From positions 1 through 6,340 of the forward strand of contig JAEDMF010000096.1 in assembly GCA_016303175.1 (NCBI GenBank): a stretch of 6,340 bases of DNA. Reading direction: 5' to 3'. The notes below the pieces were generated by a model that worked only from the letters and a program-made list of their open reading frames with translations, did not search any database and had not been told where the DNA came from. The position numbers were made by a program, and so were the translations under genes. The DNA is from Bacteroidales bacterium (GTDB taxonomy: Bacteria; Bacteroidota; Bacteroidia; Bacteroidales; UBA932). This document shows, in pieces, positions 1 through 4,729 of the stretch; position 1 is the first letter of the stretch; each line of letters begins with the position of its first letter.

Positions 1-637
1 AAATGGAGAAACTCTGGATGCCCTGCATGATGGAACCTTCTTTTGAAGAAGAGGAAACACCTTGTGCCACCGTTATGCCCTTGATAATTACCCTGCGGCT
101 GCACCAGGCCTCAATGTTTCTGTTGAGCTGGTCGAGGGTCACTTCCGTGCAGGGGATGGTGGCTCCGCTGCTTACCGTGGCCTTGCTCAGGTCAAGTGCG
201 GTGATTTCAGGGTAGCTCAATTCTCCCTCAAGAACGTCGGAATATTTGCCATTGTAGAGTTTGAAAGTGCCGCTGATGCTGCCGTTTATCAGTTCGCCCT
301 CACTCAATCCGTGGTTCTTCATATAGACCAGAATTGCCCCGCTGGCATCTTCCAGATAGGCGTAGTTGTTGTAAACGCAGCTTACCACGACATCCTTGAC
401 GGTAACGTCGAATGCTGCCTCCGTGGCTTTGGCCTTGCTGCCCAGCGCGGCAAGGGTAGTGACCCCGTCCTCCGGTTTGTCATCCCCTCCGGGGTTCTCC
501 GTGTCTTCTCCGCCCGGATTCTCCGTGTCTTCTCCTCCGGGGTTCTCCGTGTCATCCCCTCCGGGAAGCGGCTCCGGTTTGGTACAATTGAAAGCTAGTG
601 CGGCCATCACGACCAGAAATAAAATCCTTTTTTTCAT
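1..637 (-). CDS. Surface lipoprotein with acidic repeat linker and paired OB-like domain (C-terminus outside window)
   Basis: The frame is open from ATG at 637 to the left edge, giving 212 residues with no stop; the C-terminus is missing. Residues 1-17 are a signal peptide (MKKR, then a hydrophobic stretch) ending in AFN-Cys18, a loose lipobox of the kind Bacteroidota tolerate. Residues 19-58 are an acidic, Pro/Gly-rich spacer containing three TENPGG(E/D)D repeats, which probably holds the folded part away from the outer membrane. From about residue 59 an OB-like lobe begins (VTTLAALGSKAK, then YAYLEDASGAILVY at 92-105 and GLSEGELINGSISGTF at 110-125). A second lobe begins near residue 161 (EVTLDQLN, RRVIIKGITV). 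The same two-lobe order occurs in the lipoprotein at 4730-6340, which is the main evidence for the domain. The family may be DUF5689 or a related OB-like domain; I cannot settle the name. Ligand and function are unknown. The gene is divergent from the ABC-F gene. Confidence 0.85.
   Translation of the reverse strand, partial: MKKRILFLVVMAALAFNCTKPEPLPGGDDTENPGGEDTENPGGEDTENPGGDDKPEDGVTTLAALGSKAKATEAAFDVTVKDVVVSCVYNNYAYLEDASGAILVYMKNHGLSEGELINGSISGTFKLYNGKYSDVLEGELSYPEITALDLSKATVSSGATIPCTEVTLDQLNRNIEAWCSRRVIIKGITVAQGVSSSSKEGSIMQGIQSFSI
479..565 (-). repeat. 24-bp coding tandem repeat (three full units plus a partial fourth)
   Basis: Three 24-bp units at 479-502, 503-526 and 527-550 are followed by a 15-bp partial copy at 551-565. 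On the minus strand they encode TENPGGED, TENPGGED and TENPGGDD, preceded by GGDD. Units differ by only a few, mostly synonymous, changes. The unit length is a multiple of three, so gain or loss of copies would change spacer length without shifting the frame. Confidence 0.9.
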
Positions 638-663
638 TTATCTGTCTTTAACCAAATAGATAG

Positions 664-671
664 CAAAAATA
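664..671 (-). promoter_or_regulatory. Candidate Bacteroides-type -7 promoter element for the leftward lipoprotein gene
   Basis: The minus strand reads TATTTTTG, matching the TAnnTTTG -7 consensus of the Bacteroidota primary sigma factor. It ends 26 bp before the ATG at 637, implying a leader of roughly 20 nt. No clear TTTG-type -33 element is seen at the expected distance, so this is a motif match plus position only. Confidence 0.45.
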
Positions 672-684
672 ATCATATTTATAG

Positions 685-692
685 TATCTTTG
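685..692 (+). promoter_or_regulatory. Candidate Bacteroides-type -7 promoter element for the rightward operon
   Basis: TATCTTTG fits the TAnnTTTG -7 consensus and lies about 50 bp before the TTG start of the ABC-F gene. Transcription would start near 699, giving a leader of about 44 nt. The -33 position (about 662-666) has no TTTG and instead overlaps the opposing -7 candidate at 664-671. This is the best promoter candidate for the rightward genes. Confidence 0.55.
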
Positions 693-700
693 CACTCGAA

Positions 701-720
701 ATTTGAATTTGTAATCAAAT
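701..720. other. Perfect 6-bp inverted repeat in the ABC-F leader
   Basis: ATTTGA (701-706) and TCAAAT (715-720) form a perfect inverted repeat around an 8-nt spacer. It begins almost exactly where transcription from the 685-692 promoter should start. It could be a small 5' hairpin or an operator, but the arms are AT-only apart from one G/C pair, so chance is a real possibility. Confidence 0.3.
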
Positions 721-742
721 ATCTGCATTTTCTTTAATAGCC

Positions 743-2818
743 TTGATTTCCATAACCAATCTGACAGTAGATTACGGGGGTTTCACACTGTTGGACAATA
801 TTAACCTCCATATCAGCGAGACGGACCGCATAGGCCTTGTCGGCAAGAACGGCGCCGGGAAGAGCACGCTCCTGAAACTGATATGCTCCCTGCAGTCTCC
901 GACCTCCGGTCAGATAAGCAAGCCGGCCGGTTGCCGCATAGGCTATCTGCCCCAGATTATGGAACATCATCGCGGAAAATCGGTCATAGAAGAAACCCTG
1001 AGCGCCTTCGAGGAATTTCACGAGACCGAGCGCGAGATGGACAGGGTAAGCGCAGCCCTCGCCTCCCGCACAGACTATGAAAGCCGTGAATATCATCGTC
1101 TTATGGTGAGGATGAATGAGCTTGGCGACTCTCTTTCAATGATGCATTCCGAGCAGCCCCGCGTACAGGCCGTGCGTACTCTTTGTGGTCTGGGCTTCCG
1201 CGAGGACGAGTTGGAACGCCCCACCGAGACCTTTTCACAAGGCTGGAACATGCGCATAGAACTTGCCAAGATACTTTTGCGCAACCCCGACGTGCTGCTG
1301 CTGGACGAGCCCACCAACCACCTCGACATTGAGAGTATAGAATGGCTCGAAAGCTATTTGGCCCTCTGCAGATCGTCCATTGTGGTCATTTCCCACGATC
1401 GCAAGTTTCTTGATACCGTGACAAATCGCACGGTGGAGATTATGCTCGGCCACATCCACGACTATAAGGTGCCCTATTCCAAGTACTTGGAACTCAGGGC
1501 GGAAAGGATGGAGCAGCAGAGAGCGGCCTTTGAGAATCAGCAGAGGATGATAGAGAAGACCGAGGCATTTATAGAGAAGTTCCGCTACAAGCCCACCAAG
1601 TCCAATCAGGTGCAGTCCCGCGTGAAGGCCCTGGAGAAGTTGGACAGGATAGAGGTGGACTTGGAAGACCGCAGCAGGCTTAACGTTAAATTTCCGCCGG
1701 CACCCCGCAGCGGAGATGTTGTATATAAGGGCAGCGACCTGACCGTCGGCTATCCCGGCAAAGTCGTATTCTCCCACGCTGACATCGAAATCCGCAGGGG
1801 AGAGAAGGTGGCGCTCGTGGGCCGCAACGGAGAGGGCAAGACCACGCTTATGAGGGTCATCAACAAGGAGTTGGACCCCTTGTCGGGAACTTCGGCGCTC
1901 GGGCATAATGTGGCGATAGGCTACTACGAGCAGAATCAGGAAGATGTGCTGGACAAGAAAAAGACAGTGTTTGCCACACTTGACGACATTGCTGTGGGGG
2001 ACATAAGGACAAAGTTGAGGGACATACTTGCTGCCTTTCTTTTCAAGGGAGAGGACATAGACAAGCCGGTGTCGGTGCTGAGCGGAGGAGAGAGGGCGAG
2101 GCTTGCAATGGCCAAACTGATGCTCAAACCCTACAACCTGCTGGCTTTGGACGAACCCACCAACCATATGGACATACGCAGCAAGGATGTGCTCAAGCAG
2201 GCTCTTCAGGCTTATGACGGCACTCTTGTGGTTGTAAGCCACGATAGGGATTTTCTCGATGGGCTCGTGGACAAAATATACGAATTCCGGGACGGGAAGG
2301 TCAAGGAGCATCTGGGCTCTTTGGCTGACTATTTGTACAGGAGAAAGTTGGAGAGTCTCTCTGAGTTGGAGAGGAAGGAGGATAAGGTTGATGCCGGCGC
2401 TGCCAAGGGAAGTGCTGCCTCTTCTGCCGCTAAAGGAGGTGCTGCCGCCAAAGCAGGGAACAACAACTCCATTGAGGCGAAGGAAAAGTCTCAGGCCGGC
2501 GGAGACATTCAAGCCAAGGGCAGGGAGCTTGCATCCACGCAGACGGATAACCGCGGCATTGAGGCTGCAAGGGGCACGGCCGATACCAAGGCACACCCTA
2601 CCTTTGTATCGAAGGAAGAGCGCAAGCTGCGCCAGCAGATAGACAAACTTGAGAAGGAGATTGAGGCGAAGGAAGCCGAGCTTAAGTCCATAGAGGCTCG
2701 ACTTACCGAACCCACGCCGGAGGACGACATAATGAAACTGACGGACGCTTACCTTGATTGCAAGAGCATCCTGGACGCCCGCACTGCCCAATGGGAAGAA
2801 CTTTTGAATAAATTGTAG
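743..2818 (+). CDS. ABC-F family ATPase (Uup/YheS-like, ribosome-associated) with TTG start
   Basis: A 691-residue cytoplasmic protein with two ABC ATPase domains and no membrane segment, as in ABC-F factors that bind the ribosomal E site and act on stalled or specialised translation. Domain 1 has Walker A GKNGAGKST (34-42), signature FSQGWNMR (164-171), Walker B LLLDEPTNHLD (185-195) and switch His218. The inter-domain arm (about 241-318, KFRYKPTKSNQVQSRVKALEKL) corresponds to the ABC-F P-site tRNA-interaction linker. Domain 2 has Walker A GRNGEGKTT (360-368), signature LSGGERARL (446-454), Walker B LALDEPTNHMD (467-477) and His500. An Ala/Gly/Lys-rich stretch (about 545-615) leads to a C-terminal coiled coil (623-691), as in Uup-type members. 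TTG at 743 is chosen because ISITNLTVDYGG aligns with the usual ABC-F N-terminus, there is no in-frame ATG between the upstream TGA (704) and Walker A, and a later ATG would delete Walker A. The exact subfamily, and any antibiotic-resistance role, cannot be told from sequence alone. Confidence 0.93.
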   Translation: MISITNLTVDYGGFTLLDNINLHISETDRIGLVGKNGAGKSTLLKLICSLQSPTSGQISKPAGCRIGYLPQIMEHHRGKSVIEETLSAFEEFHETEREMDRVSAALASRTDYESREYHRLMVRMNELGDSLSMMHSEQPRVQAVRTLCGLGFREDELERPTETFSQGWNMRIELAKILLRNPDVLLLDEPTNHLDIESIEWLESYLALCRSSIVVISHDRKFLDTVTNRTVEIMLGHIHDYKVPYSKYLELRAERMEQQRAAFENQQRMIEKTEAFIEKFRYKPTKSNQVQSRVKALEKLDRIEVDLEDRSRLNVKFPPAPRSGDVVYKGSDLTVGYPGKVVFSHADIEIRRGEKVALVGRNGEGKTTLMRVINKELDPLSGTSALGHNVAIGYYEQNQEDVLDKKKTVFATLDDIAVGDIRTKLRDILAAFLFKGEDIDKPVSVLSGGERARLAMAKLMLKPYNLLALDEPTNHMDIRSKDVLKQALQAYDGTLVVVSHDRDFLDGLVDKIYEFRDGKVKEHLGSLADYLYRRKLESLSELERKEDKVDAGAAKGSAASSAAKGGAAAKAGNNNSIEAKEKSQAGGDIQAKGRELASTQTDNRGIEAARGTADTKAHPTFVSKEERKLRQQIDKLEKEIEAKEAELKSIEARLTEPTPEDDIMKLTDAYLDCKSILDARTAQWEELLNKL

Positions 2819-2857
2819 AACTCAAGCTTCGCAAGATGCACAACTATCGATAAGACA

Positions 2858-3619
2858 ATGGAAGATAAACATCAGGAAGAAAAGACGCAATATCTTTACG
2901 GAATGCACCCCGTGCTCGAAGCAGTCCGCGCCGGCCGCAAATTCGACAAGGTGTTGCTCAAGAAGGGTCTCGAAGGCAGCCAGTTCCGCGAACTGATGCA
3001 ACTGCTCACGGAAAATGAATTACCCTACCAGTTCGTTCCGGGCGAGGTTCTGGACCGCAAATGCCGTGGGTCGCACCAGGGTGTGATGGCCCTTGTTGCC
3101 CGTATTGACTATGTGGACATAGACCAATTCATAGACAACGCCCTCGGCCGCACCTTGACTCCCCTTGTGATGATATTAGACGGGGTCAGCGACGTGAGAA
3201 ACCTTGGAGCCATAGCGCGCAGCCTTGAAGTGGCCGGGGGACAGGGCATAATAGTTCCCGCCAAGGGAGGTGCCGCCATAAATGCGGAAGCCGTGAAAGC
3301 CTCTGCAGGCGCCCTTATGCGCATCGACACTTGCAAGGTCAGCAACCTCCGCCTTGCCATATACAGCCTCCGTCAGGCAGGCTTCAAAATAGTGGCAAGT
3401 TCCGAGAAGGCCGATTTGTCAATGTATGAGGCCGACCTTACCGGGCCTGTCGCCATTATTATGGGCAGCGAAGGCACTGGAATTTCAAAAAGTATATTAT
3501 CTTTGGCAGACCAGACCGTAAGCATACCCCAGCAGGGGCAAATCGGCTCGCTCAACGTATCAGTTGCTTCGGCCATAATGGCTTTCGAGGCAGTAAGACA
3601 AAGACTTGAAAAAAGATAA
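2858..3619 (+). CDS. rlmB: 23S rRNA (guanosine-2'-O-)-methyltransferase RlmB (TrmH/SpoU family)
   Basis: The 253-residue protein has the size and architecture of RlmB, which uses S-adenosylmethionine to methylate the ribose 2'-O of G2251 (E. coli numbering) in the 23S rRNA P loop. The N-terminal substrate-binding domain starts with YLYGMHPVLEAVRAG (12-26) and ends near the SHQGVMALV motif (72-80). The SPOUT catalytic domain follows with all three motifs: LDGVSDVRNLGAIARS (107-122, with Asn115 and Arg121), IIMGSEGTGIS (200-210, Glu205) and IPQQGQIGSLNVSVASA (223-239), which form the trefoil knot. Catalytic residues appear intact. The ATG at 2858 lies 39 bp after the ABC-F stop with no terminator between, suggesting cotranscription of two ribosome-directed genes. 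A tRNA-modifying relative (TrmH/TrmL) is less likely because of the N-terminal YGxHPVxEA domain. Confidence 0.93.
   Translation: MEDKHQEEKTQYLYGMHPVLEAVRAGRKFDKVLLKKGLEGSQFRELMQLLTENELPYQFVPGEVLDRKCRGSHQGVMALVARIDYVDIDQFIDNALGRTLTPLVMILDGVSDVRNLGAIARSLEVAGGQGIIVPAKGGAAINAEAVKASAGALMRIDTCKVSNLRLAIYSLRQAGFKIVASSEKADLSMYEADLTGPVAIIMGSEGTGISKSILSLADQTVSIPQQGQIGSLNVSVASAIMAFEAVRQRLEKR
3498..3505 (+). promoter_or_regulatory. Possible internal -7 promoter element inside rlmB
   Basis: TATCTTTG here is identical to the candidate at 685-692 and lies 133 bp before the ATG at 3639. It sits in a short AT-rich patch of rlmB. It could drive the downstream envelope genes separately from ABC-F and rlmB. No -33 partner is visible and the match may be coincidental coding sequence. 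Confidence 0.2.
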
Positions 3620-3638
3620 CACGCTAAATTCCGACAAT

Positions 3639-4571
3639 ATGAAACAGGTTTTCGCCCTTGCAGCCTCAGCGCTGCTGTCAATCAGCCTTTTTGCCCAGCA
3701 GACAGAGCCTGCGGCCGAGCTGATGAAAAGCAAATCGGACTACACTTCCTTCGTGGGACTCAATGTGGCCGGAAATTTCTCCGTAACCATTGCCGAAGGA
3801 GAGACCTATACCTCCGTGCTTGAAGTGGACTCCAGAATAGCCGACTTTTGCCGCGCATACGTGATGGGGTCCATTCTTTATATCAATGTGGATGAGAAGA
3901 CCCTTCCTTCCGAGGGCAAGAAGATACTTTCCAAGAAGGGGGCTCAGGCTCCTGTTCTCAGGGCCACCGTCACTATACCTTCCGGCGCCGACTTCCGTCA
4001 GATTACCCTGGACGGCAATGCCAGGATTGCAGGAAAGGCCAATTTCAGCCCAGGTTCTGCCCTCAGCGTCGAATGCGGCGGTTCCTCAGTGATCGGCCCT
4101 TTGAACGTCAATGTCGCAGAACTCTCCGTGAATGCTTCCAAGAAGGCTTCTGTCAACATAGATGCAGTATGTTCCAAACTCAATGTAGTGGCTTCAAACA
4201 ATGCTGAACTGGCTCTCAAAGGCAAGATGGCCACTGTGTCCACCAACCTTGACGGTTCGGCCAAACTGACCCTTGACGCCACTTCCACCAGTGTGGCACA
4301 CACCCTATCGGGCTCTGCGCGCATATCCCACAGCGGCTCTACAGACAGGCTGGAACTCATTTCCAGAAGCAATGCAGTGCTTGAGGCGGGAAAACTCTCC
4401 GCCAAGGACGTATGGACCGATATGAACGGCAGCGAGGCAACGGTCAGCGCCTCTCAGAAGCTTAAGCTCACCCTTGTGAATATGGCAAATCTCAGCTACA
4501 ATGGCTCACCTGCCATACTCATCGATAAAATTCAGAAGTCCACTGTTACCCCTTTGACAAAAGTTAAATAA
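3639..4571 (+). CDS. Secreted DUF2807/GIN-type beta-repeat protein
   Basis: A 310-residue exported protein. Residues 1-19 form a Sec signal peptide (MKQVFALAAS to SLFA) with probable cleavage after Ala19, before QQ; there is no cysteine, so it is not a lipoprotein. The mature part begins with SDYTSFVGLNVAGNFSVTIAEG (33-54), typical of the start of DUF2807 (putative auto-transporter adhesin head, GIN domain). It continues as short beta-strand and turn repeats: LDGNARI (124-130), GGSSVIG (147-153), NASKKASV (165-172), SNNAELAL (186-193), LDGSAKLTL (204-212), LSGSARIS (223-230), SRSNAVLEA (242-250) and MNGSEATVS (262-270), suggesting a parallel beta-helix-like fold. Members are annotated as putative adhesins but function is largely unproven. 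An in-frame ATG at 3606 would overlap the end of rlmB by 14 nt and put 11 polar residues before the signal peptide, so 3639 is preferred. It follows rlmB by 19 bp. Confidence 0.85.
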   Translation: MKQVFALAASALLSISLFAQQTEPAAELMKSKSDYTSFVGLNVAGNFSVTIAEGETYTSVLEVDSRIADFCRAYVMGSILYINVDEKTLPSEGKKILSKKGAQAPVLRATVTIPSGADFRQITLDGNARIAGKANFSPGSALSVECGGSSVIGPLNVNVAELSVNASKKASVNIDAVCSKLNVVASNNAELALKGKMATVSTNLDGSAKLTLDATSTSVAHTLSGSARISHSGSTDRLELISRSNAVLEAGKLSAKDVWTDMNGSEATVSASQKLKLTLVNMANLSYNGSPAILIDKIQKSTVTPLTKVK

Positions 4572-4579
4572 ATACTGAT

Positions 4580-4717
4580 ATGAAACAAGAGTACACAGCA
4601 CCGGATTCAACGGTACTTTTTGCGTTCAGCGGGATGCTTTGCGCAAGCCCTGAGTATGGTCTGCCCGGCCAGGCTGGCCCGGACGGCAACGACATCATCA
4701 TTGACAATTTGTATTAG
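4580..4717 (+). CDS. 45-residue small protein of unknown function, between two envelope genes
   Basis: ATG at 4580 follows the GIN-protein stop by 8 bp and the frame ends at TAG 4715-4717, 12 bp before the next gene. The product starts MKQEYTAPDSTVLFAFSG, continues MLCASPEYGLPGQAGPDG (19-36) and ends NDIIIDNLY. It has no signal peptide or transmembrane segment: the first half mixes charged and hydrophobic residues and the second half is Gly/Pro/Asp-rich. The MK-x-E-Y-x-x-P opening and a mid-protein Cys-x-Ser-Pro-x-Tyr-Gly with a Gly-rich acidic tail resemble short peptides I recall beside surface-protein genes in Bacteroidales; this recollection was not checked. The tight spacing and the overlap of its stop codon with the next gene's ribosome binding site support real translation and coupling. 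It could be a leader-type regulatory ORF, a processed peptide precursor, or an accessory of the neighbouring surface proteins. Confidence 0.65.
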   Translation: MKQEYTAPDSTVLFAFSGMLCASPEYGLPGQAGPDGNDIIIDNLY

Positions 4718-4721
4718 GAGG
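4716..4721 (+). promoter_or_regulatory. Perfect Shine-Dalgarno AGGAGG overlapping the small ORF stop codon
   Basis: AGGAGG shares its first two bases with the TAG stop of the 45-residue ORF and lies 8 nt before the ATG at 4730, an ideal distance. Bacteroidota genes mostly lack such motifs, and the other starts in this window have none as strong. It fixes the start of the lipoprotein gene and suggests termination-reinitiation coupling with the small ORF. Confidence 0.7.
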
Positions 4722-4729
4722 AAAGACGT

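Noticed and set aside
62..598. 178-codon plus-strand frame with VLRVF(S/P)SG-type repeats
   Set aside because: The apparent repeats are the reverse complement of the TENPGGED-coding units. The minus frame has a signal peptide, lipobox and a domain shared with the right-hand lipoprotein.
1235..2791. 518-codon open frame on the minus strand opposite the ABC-F gene
   Set aside because: It is fully antisense to a gene with intact Walker, signature and H motifs in the plus frame. The translation is Leu/Val/His-rich with no recognisable domain, as expected from the complement of codon-biased coding DNA.
2819..2857. Possible terminator between the ABC-F gene and rlmB
   Set aside because: Only the short AAGCTT palindrome and weak pairing are present, with no GC-rich stem and no T run.
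3606..3638. Upstream ATG start for the GIN-type protein
   Set aside because: It would overlap rlmB and add 11 polar residues (MKKDNTLNSDN) before an otherwise standard signal peptide; ATG 3639 gives a normal one.
4552..4579. TTGACA-like promoter before the small ORF
   Set aside because: TTTGACA is present, but no TAnnTTTG follows at the Bacteroidota spacing and no TATAAT-like box lies at 16-18 bp; most of the motif is the coding end of the GIN gene.
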